This document shows positions 1 to 8,991 of a DNA stretch of 40,381 nt, piece after piece. Within the stretch, counting starts at the first letter, position 1; every line of letters begins with the position of its first letter. The notes under the pieces were generated by a model. The model had not been told where the DNA came from and did not search any database. It worked only from the letters and a program-made list of their open reading frames with translations. The stretch is from JBCBJZ01 sp038522635. GTDB taxonomy: Bacteria > Pseudomonadota > Alphaproteobacteria > Rhizobiales > Hyphomicrobiaceae. A program made the translations under genes and the position numbers. The stretch lies in the NCBI GenBank assembly GCA_038522635.1, contig JBCBJZ010000013.1:1-40381 (forward strand), read 5' to 3'.

Positions 1-75
1 CCAAGGCGTGCGTGTTTGGCCGGTGACTCGCACTTTGCGCCCGTTGCTCTAGCGCAGCGTGCCACCACAGTGACG

Positions 76-1434
76 TCAGCGTGCAGTTGCGAAGCTGTCG
101 CGGATCAGTGCGGGATAGCACCACAGCAGCGTCAGCGCGCGCACGCCGAAGAAGCCCAGAAACGCGAGCCAAAGCCCGTGATTGCCGAACGCAGCGGTCA
201 GCGGAACCGCCGCAGCCAGGTAGATGATCAGGCTGAGCAGCATCATATTGCGCATCGCGGCTGTGCGGGTCGCGCCAATAAAAATGCCGTCGAGCTGGAA
301 GCACCAGACGCCGGCGATCGGGACCAGCGCGGCCCAAAACAGATAGAGCCGGGCCGCTTCGCGCACATCCTCAGCGCGCGTTGAAAGATCGATTAGCGCC
401 GGGCCGACCACCCATAGCGCGGCCGACACCAGCAACGCCAAAACACCAGCCCAGGCTGTCGATAACCACACCGCGTGATCGAACCGTGGTCGCGCGCGCG
501 CGCCGATCGCCTGGCCGGTCAGCGTCTCCGCGGCGAACGCGAACCCGTCGAGCAGGTACATCGTGACCGTGATGATGGCCTGCAACACGCCGTTGGCCGC
601 AAGCGTGAGGTCGCCGGCGCGGGCGCCCTGGGCGAGGAAGAAGCCGAACGCAACCTCAAGCGCGAGCGTGCGGATCATGAGATCGCGGTTCACGTTGAAG
701 GCCCGCACGAGGGCGGCGCGTGCAACAAGGCTCTCCCACCGCAACGCGCCGCCGCGGGCGCGGATCTCGCGCATGGCAAGCCACAGCCCCACCGCAAGCG
801 CGACCGCCTCAGCGACCACAGACGACGCCGCAACCCCGGTCATCCCGTAGCCGAGACCGATTGTGAGCGCGATCGCCAGCACGATGTTGACGCCGTTCAA
901 CAGCAACTGGATCGCGAACGCCCGCCCGGCACGGCCAAGCCCGATGAACCAGCCCAACAGCGCGTAGTTCATCATCGTCAGCGGCGCACTCCAGATGCGC
1001 ACATCGTAATAGGTCATGGCGAGCGCGTTGATCGCTTCGGATGCGCCAAAGGCCCATAGCGCGAGCTTCGCGATCGGCCCCTGGAACACGATCAGCACGA
1101 TGCCGATCACGGTCCCGATCAGCAGCGCCCGGCCAAGATGTGCTGCGGTTTCGTCGGCATGGCCCGCGCCTGCCGCCTGCGCGGTAAGGCCGGTGGTGCC
1201 CATGCGCAGAAAGCCGAACGTCCAGAAGATGAAGTTGAAGAGCTGGGCGGCGAGCGCCATCGCGCCGGTGAGCTGGGTGGAGCCGTAGGTGCCGATGACC
1301 GCCAGGTCCACGTAGCCGACAAGCGGTGTCGTGGCGTTTGACAGGATGATCGGCACCGCGATCGTGAGGATGTCGCGGTGGCGCAGCGGAGCGTTGGCGG
1401 CGGCAGGTCCGCGTGGCGCTGGTTCAACGACCAT
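76..1434 (-). CDS. MATE family efflux transporter (DinF-like)
   Basis: A 452-residue, very hydrophobic protein with about twelve membrane segments. The start matches the MATE/DinF pattern: the first helix carries AVPIILSNATTPLVGYVDLAVIG, seen here as the stretch beginning IAVPIILSNATTPLV, followed by the conserved LxxQLFNFIFW region. MATE proteins export cationic drugs or metabolites by Na+ or H+ antiport at the inner membrane. The substrate cannot be told from sequence. I chose the ATG at 1434. The longer reading from a TTG at 1497 would place about 20 N-terminal residues inside a dispersed palindromic repeat (1444-1507) and has no better ribosome site. The gene ends 75 bases from the window edge. 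It is followed upstream, on the same strand, by the DUF6460 gene, about 106 bases away and separated by the repeat. Confidence 0.9.
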   Translation of the reverse strand: MVVEPAPRGPAAANAPLRHRDILTIAVPIILSNATTPLVGYVDLAVIGTYGSTQLTGAMALAAQLFNFIFWTFGFLRMGTTGLTAQAAGAGHADETAAHLGRALLIGTVIGIVLIVFQGPIAKLALWAFGASEAINALAMTYYDVRIWSAPLTMMNYALLGWFIGLGRAGRAFAIQLLLNGVNIVLAIALTIGLGYGMTGVAASSVVAEAVALAVGLWLAMREIRARGGALRWESLVARAALVRAFNVNRDLMIRTLALEVAFGFFLAQGARAGDLTLAANGVLQAIITVTMYLLDGFAFAAETLTGQAIGARARPRFDHAVWLSTAWAGVLALLVSAALWVVGPALIDLSTRAEDVREAARLYLFWAALVPIAGVWCFQLDGIFIGATRTAAMRNMMLLSLIIYLAAAVPLTAAFGNHGLWLAFLGFFGVRALTLLWCYPALIRDSFATAR

Positions 1435-1443
1435 GGCGGCGCT

Positions 1444-1507
1444 TAGATCATCGGGCGATTGATCGGGATCACCATAGGTGAGCCCGAAACCGACCAAAGA
1501 TGATCTA
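1444..1507 (-). repeat. Dispersed palindromic element, copy A
   Basis: A 64-base unit whose reverse complement aligns to 32650-32714 with about 57 matches in 65 columns, including a 25-base exact block (1462-1486 against 32671-32695). Its ends are a perfect 9-base inverted repeat (TAGATCATC at 1507-1499, GATGATCTA at 1452-1444). The centre forms a GGGCTCACC-TAT-GGTGATCCC hairpin with one mismatch. It sits directly upstream of the MATE start codon. It looks like a short non-coding palindromic element of REP or MITE type. No transposase gene is nearby. Confidence 0.8.
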
Positions 1508-1540
1508 AATCTAAAGTGCAGATCATCGCGCGCAGGGTGA

Positions 1541-1819
1541 TCACGGTCGGTTGCGATCCTTCGAGCCGCGCGCCGAACCGATCAGCCGCATGATGACCCA
1601 GATCGGGATCACGACGATCGCGCCCAGCAAGAAATACTGCAGGCCCCATTCGATGGCGCCAAAGCCCATGTCGTAGATGCGCCGCGCGAGCAAACCCAGG
1701 CGCTCGATCAGTTCTTGCGGCTGGATGTCGAGGGCGGCCATGACGATGCCGACGATCACCGAAATGATGACCAGGCGGATGATGACGGCGATCGGGTTGC
1801 CGCCGAAGATGCGTTCCAT
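1541..1819 (-). CDS. DUF6460 family small membrane protein
   Basis: A 92-residue protein with two membrane segments at about residues 9-29 and 59-80, and a short basic tail ending GSKDRNRP. The layout (MERIFGGNP start, helix, amphipathic LIERLGLLARRIYDMGF linker, second helix ending PIWVIMRLI) matches my recollection of the DUF6460 family of Hyphomicrobiales, whose function is unknown. The ATG at 1819 is preceded by GGGAG about ten bases upstream. A longer reading to 1981 adds an unlikely low-complexity leader and is rejected. The gene faces away from the helicase gene at 2082. Confidence 0.75.
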   Translation of the reverse strand: MERIFGGNPIAVIIRLVIISVIVGIVMAALDIQPQELIERLGLLARRIYDMGFGAIEWGLQYFLLGAIVVIPIWVIMRLIGSARGSKDRNRP

Positions 1820-1908
1820 CGTGATCTCCCGCAAAGGTCCGTTCACGTCGGCGACGCGTCGAACGGCCCTTTGACCTCGAACGTTCCGCCAGGTTGGCGC
1901 GGCCCAGC

Positions 1909-1985
1909 CCGCGTGGGACCCAGGGTGGGCTCCGTGTCTGGGATCTATCTCTTGGATCCATGTGTGGGCCCAAGTCCCCACGCGG
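1909..1985. repeat. Long imperfect inverted repeat in divergent intergenic region
   Basis: Near-identical arms CCGCGTGGGA (1909-1918) and TCCCCACGCGG (1975-1985) flank a GGG/CCC-rich middle that can pair partially (GTGGGC near 1926, GTGTGGGCCC near 1962). It lies in the 262-base gap between the DUF6460 and helicase genes, closer to the former. It could be a palindromic repeat element or a regulatory structure; nothing else in the gap is recognisable. Confidence 0.5.
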
Positions 1986-2081
1986 TGTCGGTAGCACAGC
2001 GCAAGGGGCCGCGCGAGGGGCGGGTTGTGAGGCGCGGTGCCAGCCGTATCTGAGGCTTGCTAAACGTGCTAGCGGTAGCGC

Positions 2082-5045
2082 ATGGCGCAGGATGATCAGG
2101 GCGCGCGCGGGCGCCGCGGTTCCACAAGGACGCGCGCGGCCTCCGCGAAGCCTCGGGCTGCGCGATCCAAGGCGGCGGGCGACGCCATCGAGCGCGCCGA
2201 CGACGCTGTTGAAGGTGGAGCGAGGGCGGCCGCCGGTGCGAAGGGCAAGCGCGCTCGCATGGTGCGGACACTGCCTGCGGTGGCAGCGCCGGCAGACACG
2301 CCCAAGCAAGCGCAAACCGCGCAAGCGTCATCACCAGTGCCAAAGCGTGGTGGGGCCAAGGGAAAAGCCACCACCAAGCCGCCGTCTGGTAAGGTGGCGC
2401 GCAAGCCCTTGAAGTCGAAGGCGCGTACCACCCGCCGGCCCGAAGCGCCGTCAATGACCGATCAGACCAGCGATGTTGCAGCGTCACTGCCACCCCAATT
2501 CCAAGCATGGTTCGACGCGCGCGGCTGGGCGCCGCGCCCGCACCAGCTTGACCTTTTGGCGCGCTACCGGGCCGGCCGCTCCACGTTGCTGATTGCGCCG
2601 ACCGGTGCGGGCAAAACGCTCGCCGGCTTCCTGCCGAGCCTGACCGCGTTGACGGCCGACGACTTCGAGCCCGGTCCAAGCGCCCTGCACACGCTCTACA
2701 TCTCACCGCTTAAGGCGCTCGCCGTCGATGTCGCCCGCAACCTGCTGCAGCCGGTCGAAGAGATGGGCCTGTCGCTCACCATCGAAACGCGGACCGGCGA
2801 TACGCCCGTGAACCGACGCCAGCGCCAGCGGCTGAAACCGCCGCAAATCCTGCTCACCACACCGGAGCAGATCGCGCTTATGCTCGCCCACGATGAAGCG
2901 CAGCATCTTTTCGGCAGCGTGAAGTTGATCGTGCTCGATGAGTTGCACGCCCTGGCGCCCAACAAGCGTGGCGATCTGCTTGCGCTCGACATCGCGCGGC
3001 TGCGCCGTTTCGCGCCTGACCTGCGCTTGATCGGGCTGTCGGCGACCGTTGCCTACCCCACGCAGTTGCGCGCCTACCTTGAACCGCAGACCTCGCCTGA
3101 CGCCTATCGCCTTGCTGACGTCGTGCAAACGGGCGGTGGGGCCGACCCGCAGATCGAAATTCTCACCTCCGCTGAGCGCCTCCCCTGGTCCGGGCATACC
3201 TGCCGCTACGCCATGCCCGAAGTCTACGCCGCGCTCAAAGCCCATCGCTTGACGCTCGTGTTCGTGAACACGCGCAGCCAGGCCGAAGCGGTGTTTCAGG
3301 ACCTGTGGCGCATCAACGATGACAACCTGCCGATCGCGCTGCATCACGGCTCGCTCGATGTCGCGCAACGCCGAAAGGTGGAGCAGGCGATGACGCAGGG
3401 GCGGCTGCGGGCGGTGGTGGCCACGTCGACGTTGGACCTCGGCATCGATTGGGGCGACGTCGATCTGGTGGTCAACATCGGCGCGCCCAAGGGAGCAAGC
3501 CGCTTGCTGCAACGCATCGGCCGCGCCAACCACCGGCTGGATGATCCGTCGCGCGCGATCCTGGTGCCGGCGAACCGGTTTGAAGTGCTGGAGTGCCGCG
3601 CGGCCCTCGATGCGGCGCGCAACGGCGAGCAGGACGCGGTCACGCAGCGCGTCGGCGGCCTCGATGTGCTCGCACAACATGTGCTCGGCTGCGCTTGCCA
3701 TGCGGCGTTCAGGCCCGAAGCGCTGTTTGAGGAGGTAACGTCGGCAGCGCCTTACGCTGGGCTTGAGCGGCGCACGTTTGAGCGCGTTGTCTCGTTCGTT
3801 GCGACCGGTGGTTACGCGCTCAAAAGTTACGAGCGCTACGCACGGATCAAACCGACCGACGATGGCCATATGCGCCTTGCCCATCCACGATTTGCGCAAC
3901 AATACCGCATGAATGTCGGCACGATCGTCGAAGCGCCGATGATCAAGGTGCGCCTGACCTCAAAGCGGGCAGCGCGTGCCTCGGGGCGTGGCGGCGCCTC
4001 GACAGGGAGCGCGCGAACGCAGGCGCCCGCGCCGCGCGCGCTGGTGGGCGGTCGCGTCATGGGCGAACTCGAAGAGTGGTTCATCGAGCAGTTGGCGCCC
4101 GGCGATACGTTCTTGTTCGGCGGCGAAGTGCTGCGGCTGGAAGGTTTGCGCGATACTGACGCTTACGTTTCGCGCGCGCCTGACCGCGACCCGATGGTCC
4201 CCTCCTACCAGGGGGGGAAGTTCCCGCTCTCCACGCACCTGGCAACGCGGGTCCGCCACATGCTGGCGGACGGATCGGCATGGCCGGGCCTGCCTGAGCA
4301 GGTGCATGACTGGCTCGACCTGCAGCTTGAAAACTCCGTCATGCCGGCACCGCACCAGGTGCTCGTGGAGACGTTTCCGCGTGGCAACAAGCACCACCTG
4401 GTGGTCTACGCGTTCGAAGGTCGCCTCGCCCACCAGACGCTCGGCATGTTGTTGACGCGGCGGCTTGACCGCGCCGGTGCGCGCCCGCTTGGTTTCGTGG
4501 CAAACGACTACGCGTTTTCGATCTGGGGCATGGGCAATCTCAACGCGATGGTGGCCGAGCAACGCCTCGACATCGATCGGCTGTTCGATGAGGACATGCT
4601 GGGCGATGATCTCGATGCGTGGCTCGCCGACTCGATGCTGATGAAGCGCACGTTCCGCTACTGCGCGGTGATCGCCGGGCTGATCGAACGCAAGCATCCC
4701 GGCAAAGAGAAGAGCGGCCGCCAGGTCACGATCTCGTCGGATCTGATTTACGATGTGCTGCGCCAACATGAGCCCGACCACATCCTGCTGGAGGCCGCTT
4801 GGGCCGACGCCGCGACGGGGTTGCTCGATATCGCGAGGTTGGGCGAATTCCTGCACCGAATCGCTGGTAATATTGTGCATCAACCGCTGCAACGGGTGTC
4901 GCCTCTCGCGGTGCCCGTTATGCTTGAAATCGGACGTGAGCCGGTGCTGGGCACGGCGCGCGAAGACATGATGCGGCTTGCGGCGGACGAACTGCTGGCG
5001 GAGGCTGTGGGGGAGGGGACGGGCGATGCTGGAGCTCAAACCTGA
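2082..5045 (+). CDS. Ligase-associated DNA-damage-response DEXH-box helicase (Lhr-like)
   Basis: A 987-residue SF2 helicase. Visible motifs are Walker A APTGAGKT (about 172-179), DELH box (286-289), SAT (320-322) and the motif VI QRIGRANHR (from 477), followed by the Lhr-type C-terminal region. This family is usually encoded with an ATP-dependent DNA ligase, a nuclease and PdeM, and is thought to act in DNA repair. Here only PdeM is adjacent; no ligase lies in the window. The first ~124 residues are a basic Ala/Lys/Pro-rich, probably disordered extension. The helicase family normally begins around the ATG at 2454 (MTDQTSDVAASLPPQFQAW), so that is a serious alternative start. The stop overlaps the pdeM start by 20 bases, implying coupled translation. 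Confidence 0.93.
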   Translation: MAQDDQGARGRRGSTRTRAASAKPRAARSKAAGDAIERADDAVEGGARAAAGAKGKRARMVRTLPAVAAPADTPKQAQTAQASSPVPKRGGAKGKATTKPPSGKVARKPLKSKARTTRRPEAPSMTDQTSDVAASLPPQFQAWFDARGWAPRPHQLDLLARYRAGRSTLLIAPTGAGKTLAGFLPSLTALTADDFEPGPSALHTLYISPLKALAVDVARNLLQPVEEMGLSLTIETRTGDTPVNRRQRQRLKPPQILLTTPEQIALMLAHDEAQHLFGSVKLIVLDELHALAPNKRGDLLALDIARLRRFAPDLRLIGLSATVAYPTQLRAYLEPQTSPDAYRLADVVQTGGGADPQIEILTSAERLPWSGHTCRYAMPEVYAALKAHRLTLVFVNTRSQAEAVFQDLWRINDDNLPIALHHGSLDVAQRRKVEQAMTQGRLRAVVATSTLDLGIDWGDVDLVVNIGAPKGASRLLQRIGRANHRLDDPSRAILVPANRFEVLECRAALDAARNGEQDAVTQRVGGLDVLAQHVLGCACHAAFRPEALFEEVTSAAPYAGLERRTFERVVSFVATGGYALKSYERYARIKPTDDGHMRLAHPRFAQQYRMNVGTIVEAPMIKVRLTSKRAARASGRGGASTGSARTQAPAPRALVGGRVMGELEEWFIEQLAPGDTFLFGGEVLRLEGLRDTDAYVSRAPDRDPMVPSYQGGKFPLSTHLATRVRHMLADGSAWPGLPEQVHDWLDLQLENSVMPAPHQVLVETFPRGNKHHLVVYAFEGRLAHQTLGMLLTRRLDRAGARPLGFVANDYAFSIWGMGNLNAMVAEQRLDIDRLFDEDMLGDDLDAWLADSMLMKRTFRYCAVIAGLIERKHPGKEKSGRQVTISSDLIYDVLRQHEPDHILLEAAWADAATGLLDIARLGEFLHRIAGNIVHQPLQRVSPLAVPVMLEIGREPVLGTAREDMMRLAADELLAEAVGEGTGDAGAQT

Positions 5046-5748
5046 GCGCGTGGGGCTCAACGAGTACAACACGCAGCGGATCGCCTTGGGCGGCAGCGCG
5101 TTCATTGCGGATCAGTCAGGTGCCCTTTATTGCCCGGCCGCGGACATGCTGATCGTCGCCGATCTGCACCTGGAGAAAGCGTCCAGTTATGCGCGCGGTG
5201 GCCAGTTCCTACCGCCTTACGATACGCGCGAAACGTTGATGCGCCTGGCGGAAGTGATCGATCGATTTGAAGCCGGCCATGTTGTGGCACTGGGCGACAG
5301 CCTGCACGATCGCCAGGCGGGCGCGCGGATCGATGCCCAGGACCTTGAGATCTTGCACATCATGCAGGATGACCGTCGCTGGACCTGGATCACCGGCAAC
5401 CACGATCCGGAAATCCCCGCGATCCTTGGAGGCGAGGTGCGCGCACAGGTGCGCACCGCCGGCGTCACGTTGCGCCATGAGCCGCATCCGGGGCCCGTGA
5501 CGCACGAAATCGCCGGGCATATGCATCCAGCAGCGCGCCTGTCGATGTATGGCCATTCGATCCGCCGGCCTTGCTTCCTGGGCAACGGCAATCGGCTGAT
5601 CCTGCCGGCCTTCGGTACGCTGACCGGCGGGCTAAACGTGCTCGATGGTGCTTTTCTGCCGTTGATCGGGACCGGCGGCATGAAGGTCTGGATGATGGGG
5701 CAGGAGGGGCTGTACCCGGTCGCCACCCGGCGCCTGCGCGGCGATTGA
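5026..5748 (+). CDS. pdeM: Ligase-associated DNA-damage-response phosphoesterase PdeM
   Basis: A 240-residue calcineurin-like metallophosphoesterase. The full metal-binding set is visible: D46 and H48 in ADLHLE, GD at 90-91, GNHD at 124-127 and GHMH at 164-167. PdeM proteins are predicted endonucleases or phosphodiesterases that accompany the Lhr-like helicase in the bacterial ligase-associated repair cassette. I chose the ATG at 5026 because GGAGG lies nine bases upstream and the family starts just before this point; an earlier TTG adds an implausible Arg/Cys-rich leader. The gene overlaps the helicase stop by 20 bases. Confidence 0.92.
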   Translation: MLELKPERVGLNEYNTQRIALGGSAFIADQSGALYCPAADMLIVADLHLEKASSYARGGQFLPPYDTRETLMRLAEVIDRFEAGHVVALGDSLHDRQAGARIDAQDLEILHIMQDDRRWTWITGNHDPEIPAILGGEVRAQVRTAGVTLRHEPHPGPVTHEIAGHMHPAARLSMYGHSIRRPCFLGNGNRLILPAFGTLTGGLNVLDGAFLPLIGTGGMKVWMMGQEGLYPVATRRLRGD

Positions 5749-5965
5749 GGCCCGTGCGATCGAGGCCAGGGCGAATGGGGAAGGGCGACTGATGCAAGGC
5801 CGAATGAGGCAAGGCTTCAGCCAGCGCCGGCCGCAGGTTGGCGCAGCCCGTGGACGTCAGGTCTGAAGGGCACCATATCATAACAGGCGCGGCTGCCGAT
5901 GACCTTTACCGGCTGCGTTCGCGGTCGCCGTCATCCTGTCGTGTCCCGTTTGCGTACCGGTGCCC

Positions 5966-6652
5966 ATGGCCCTTTTGATCATCGCCTTGTTCCTGGTCGC
6001 GCTGCTGGCGTTTCTGCCCTCGCTGTGGGTGCAACGCGTCATCGCGCGCCACAGTGCCGAGCGGCCCGATTTTCCCGGGACCGGCGGGCAGTTCGCACGC
6101 CACGTGCTCGATGAGATGAACCTGCGTCACGTGCGCGTTGAGGCGACGGAAATCGGCGACCACTACGATCCGGAAGAGAAGGTCGTGCGCCTGGCGCCGA
6201 AACACCTGGACGGACGTTCGCTGTCCGCTGTGGTGATCGCCGCCCACGAGGTCGGCCATGCGATGCAGGATGCGACCGGCTACCGTCCGCTGAAGGCGCG
6301 CACCACGCTTGCCAAGCAGGCCCATCGCATCCAGCAAGTGGGCTCGATCTTGATGCTGGGCGCACCGCTGGTGATGATCTTCTCGCGCTCCCCGCACCTG
6401 CTGATGATGGAGATCCTCGCCGGCGCGCTCATCATCGGCACAACGGCGCTGATGCATCTGACCACGTTGCCGGTCGAGTTCGATGCAAGCTACCGCCGCG
6501 CGCTACCGCTGCTGCAGGTGGGCGGTTACCTGTCGGAGCGCGATCTGATCGCGGCGCGACGCATCTTGAAGGCGGCCGCGTTGACCTATGTGGCAGCGGC
6601 CGCGCGGAGCATGCTCGACATTGCGTATTGGTTGCGCGTTCTGCGGTTTTGA
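5966..6652 (+). CDS. YugP-like membrane zinc metallopeptidase
   Basis: A 228-residue protein of the zinc-dependent Zn_peptidase_2 (YugP) family. It has an N-terminal membrane helix (about 1-20), the zinc motif HEVGH at 94-98, two further hydrophobic segments at about 115-155 and a downstream LPVEFDAS region that carries the likely third ligand. The substrate is unknown; members are inner-membrane peptidases. The ATG at 5966 is preceded in frame by a GTG at 5960, and neither has a strong ribosome site, so the start is uncertain by two residues. The stop is 50 bases before the start of the next gene, so the two may be co-transcribed. Confidence 0.9.
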   Translation: MALLIIALFLVALLAFLPSLWVQRVIARHSAERPDFPGTGGQFARHVLDEMNLRHVRVEATEIGDHYDPEEKVVRLAPKHLDGRSLSAVVIAAHEVGHAMQDATGYRPLKARTTLAKQAHRIQQVGSILMLGAPLVMIFSRSPHLLMMEILAGALIIGTTALMHLTTLPVEFDASYRRALPLLQVGGYLSERDLIAARRILKAAALTYVAAAARSMLDIAYWLRVLRF

Positions 6653-6702
6653 AGATAGGCGGGCGATTGACCTCGGAACAGGCCTTCAAGCTGACGCAAG
6701 CC

Positions 6703-7602
6703 ATGCACACGCTCTATTACCCGCGTATCCGTAATCTGCCTTTGCCGGCGGGCCACCGTTTTCCCGGCGGCAAATACCGGATGCTGCTGGAGCGCTTCGA
6801 AGCGCGCCCGCTGGACAACATGCGGTTGGACGCATCTCCGCTGGCAAACCGCACGCTGTTGATGAAGGCGCATGATGCGGCCTACGTCGATGCGATGTTG
6901 AGCGGCGCGGTGACGTCGGCTGCGATGAAGCGGATCGGCCTGCCCTGGAGCGAGGTCTTGATGCAGCGCTCACGCGCCACCGTGGGCGGCACCTTGGCGG
7001 CTGCACGTGCTGCGCTGGTTAGCGGCTTTTCGGGTCAGCTCGCCGGCGGCACCCATCACGCGCATAAGGGCCATGGATCGGGCTTCTGCGTCTTCAACGA
7101 CATCGCCGTTGCCGCGTTGGTGTTGCTTGAAGAGGGCATCGTGGCCCGCATCGCCGTGCTCGATCTCGACGTCCACCAGGGCGATGGCACCGCCGCGGTC
7201 CTGCGAGACGAGCCGCGTGCGTTCACTTGCTCGGTGCACGGGGCGGGCAACTTCCCCTTCGAGAAGGCCACGTCGTCGAAGGACGTCGCGCTTGCGACCG
7301 GAACCGGCGACGCGGCCTATCTGACCGCTGTCAACGAAGCGCTCAGCGCTGTGCTGGCGTTCGATCCGGACCTCGTTTTTTACCTTTCGGGCGCTGATGC
7401 GCTGGCGAGCGATCGCTTGGGTCGGCTTGAGGTGTCCGCCGAAGCACTACGTGTGCGCGACGGTCTCGTCTTCTCGACGCTCAATGAAATTGGCATCGCC
7501 TGCGCGGTCGCGGTGGGCGGTGGCTATGCAGACCCGATCGAAGCCACCGTGGACGTCTATGAGGCAACGTTTCGCGAGGCCGCACGCATCTTCGTAGGAT
7601 GA
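6703..7602 (+). CDS. Histone deacetylase family amidohydrolase
   Basis: A 299-residue member of the arginase/deacetylase fold. All catalytic positions are present: the His pair 118-119 in GGTHHA, zinc ligands D156 and H158 in LDLDVHQGDGT, D232 in SGADALASD, and the transition-state Tyr at 275 in GGGY. Bacterial members remove acyl groups from small amines, polyamines or proteins; the real substrate cannot be read from sequence. The ATG at 6703 gives the usual family start (MHTLYYP). A TTG at 6667 is possible. It follows the YugP-like peptidase in the same direction. Confidence 0.92.
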   Translation: MHTLYYPRIRNLPLPAGHRFPGGKYRMLLERFEARPLDNMRLDASPLANRTLLMKAHDAAYVDAMLSGAVTSAAMKRIGLPWSEVLMQRSRATVGGTLAAARAALVSGFSGQLAGGTHHAHKGHGSGFCVFNDIAVAALVLLEEGIVARIAVLDLDVHQGDGTAAVLRDEPRAFTCSVHGAGNFPFEKATSSKDVALATGTGDAAYLTAVNEALSAVLAFDPDLVFYLSGADALASDRLGRLEVSAEALRVRDGLVFSTLNEIGIACAVAVGGGYADPIEATVDVYEATFREAARIFVG

Positions 7603-7714
7603 CACCACTCAAGCCAATGGCCGTTACGCCATCGATCCGGGCAGAAGGTCGCGCTGGCCAGACCGACTGTGGCCAGATCGTATGTGGCGCGTTCGACCGC
7701 TCAACAGTGACCGA

Positions 7715-8806
7715 TCAGCGCTGGGCCGGTTTCAGGTCGAGCGGACCGCGTGCAGCGGCGGCCCGGACCGGACGGCGTTGTGCACGAGGCGTAGGCGCTT
7801 TGCCGCGGCGCAAATCAGCTGCCTGGGCAAGGGCGATCAGTTCCGCCGGCGTCAGCGGCCTTGCCGGTGCGGCCGGACGAGTCAAGCTAGGACGGGCCGG
7901 GCGAGGACGGGCCACAGGACGCGCTGTAGCAAGGGCCGTCGGCTTCGCAATGCGCGTGGGCTGGGTCGCGGCAGGGGCAGGCGCCGGCTTCGGCGGCAAC
8001 GCAACCATTTGGCGGATCGCTGCGATGTTCTGCGAGGCGCGCGCCTGGCCCAGGTCGCGTTGGGCCAGTTGTTTGGCTTCGGCGTATTTGCCCTGAAGGC
8101 CTAGCACCAGCGCCAGGTTTTGACGGATGCGCGGCAGGGCCGGGTTGTCGCTTGCGGCGGCCTTGCGCAACAGCGTTTCAGCTTTGCCAGGGTTGCCGTT
8201 CAGCGCGTAGGCGAGCGCGAGGTTGTTCAGCACCGACGGTTGGTTCGGTGCAAGCGCGATCGCCCGCTCGAAGTGACGAACCGCCTGAGCATGTTTGCCA
8301 AGCTTCGCGTAAGAGGCACCGCGCGCGGAGATCACTTTCCAGTCGGGCCGGCTCGGGATGTCAGCCTTGGCCAACAGCTTGTGCGCGATCTGCACCTGGC
8401 CCACGTCGAGCGCCAGGCGACCGTATTCCGAGATCAGATCGACGTTGTTGCCGTTGAACATGGATGCTTGCTGCAGCACCGCAAGGGCGCGCCGCTTTTG
8501 GCCCATCGCCTTCAGGTTCTTCGCGTAGGCGATCGCCTTTTTGGCGTTGCGCGGGTCCTTGGAAAATTCTTTGCCCCAGTAATACGTCGCTTCCTGCAAC
8601 GCCTTTTGCGTTTCAGCAGGTGAGGCTTGCGCCTTTTGTAACGGCGTCGTGGCATCCGACAACGCGGTCAGGCCGGTTTGCGCGCATGCGCCAAGCAGCA
8701 GTGCGCTCGGCAGCACGAGCCCTAGGGCGCAGCGTTTCAGAATAGCGCGCGTTGCAGCACCGTCTTTGTGCGCGTTCTGCGCCGTTCCGCTCACGTCAAC
8801 ACCCAT
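7715..8806 (-). CDS. TPR repeat lipoprotein, TadD-like
   Basis: A 363-residue protein. Residues 22-41 form a lipoprotein signal ending in lipobox LLGAC (Cys 41). Tetratricopeptide repeats cover about residues 75-270 (for example AVRHFERAIALAPNQPSVLNNLALAYALNG). A Pro/Ala/Arg-rich tail follows. It resembles the TPR proteins annotated as TadD in Flp/Tad pilus loci, but no other tad gene is nearby, so a pilus role is not supported here. ATG 8806 has GAGGGA about seven bases upstream. A much longer reading to 9016 runs into the divergent aminopeptidase gene and is rejected. Confidence 0.88.
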   Translation of the reverse strand: MGVDVSGTAQNAHKDGAATRAILKRCALGLVLPSALLLGACAQTGLTALSDATTPLQKAQASPAETQKALQEATYYWGKEFSKDPRNAKKAIAYAKNLKAMGQKRRALAVLQQASMFNGNNVDLISEYGRLALDVGQVQIAHKLLAKADIPSRPDWKVISARGASYAKLGKHAQAVRHFERAIALAPNQPSVLNNLALAYALNGNPGKAETLLRKAAASDNPALPRIRQNLALVLGLQGKYAEAKQLAQRDLGQARASQNIAAIRQMVALPPKPAPAPAATQPTRIAKPTALATARPVARPRPARPSLTRPAAPARPLTPAELIALAQAADLRRGKAPTPRAQRRPVRAAAARGPLDLKPAQR

Positions 8807-8991
8807 GGATCGTCCCTCTATCGGCAGGCGCGCGGGCGCGCTGGATAAACCCTCGTCCCCGTCACTTTCTGGGACACCGGTCAACAAAGCCTTAAGGGCC
8901 TTCGCGCGGCTGGCGTTTTGTGGTGGGCGCGCTACGTTTGGCAACGCGCGATGATCGCGTGACACCAACGTTGAGGGAGCGGACGGCGCGT

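Noticed and set aside
2703..5105. Large minus-strand frames (about 400 and 380 codons)
   Set aside because: They lie entirely opposite the helicase gene, whose motifs are unambiguous.
7650..7680. CTGGCCA / TGGCCAG inverted repeat as terminator between converging genes
   Set aside because: Short arms with a palindromic half-site and no T-run on either strand.
7715..8806. Part of a Tad pilus locus
   Set aside because: Only the TPR protein resembles TadD; no secretin, ATPase or pilin genes are present.
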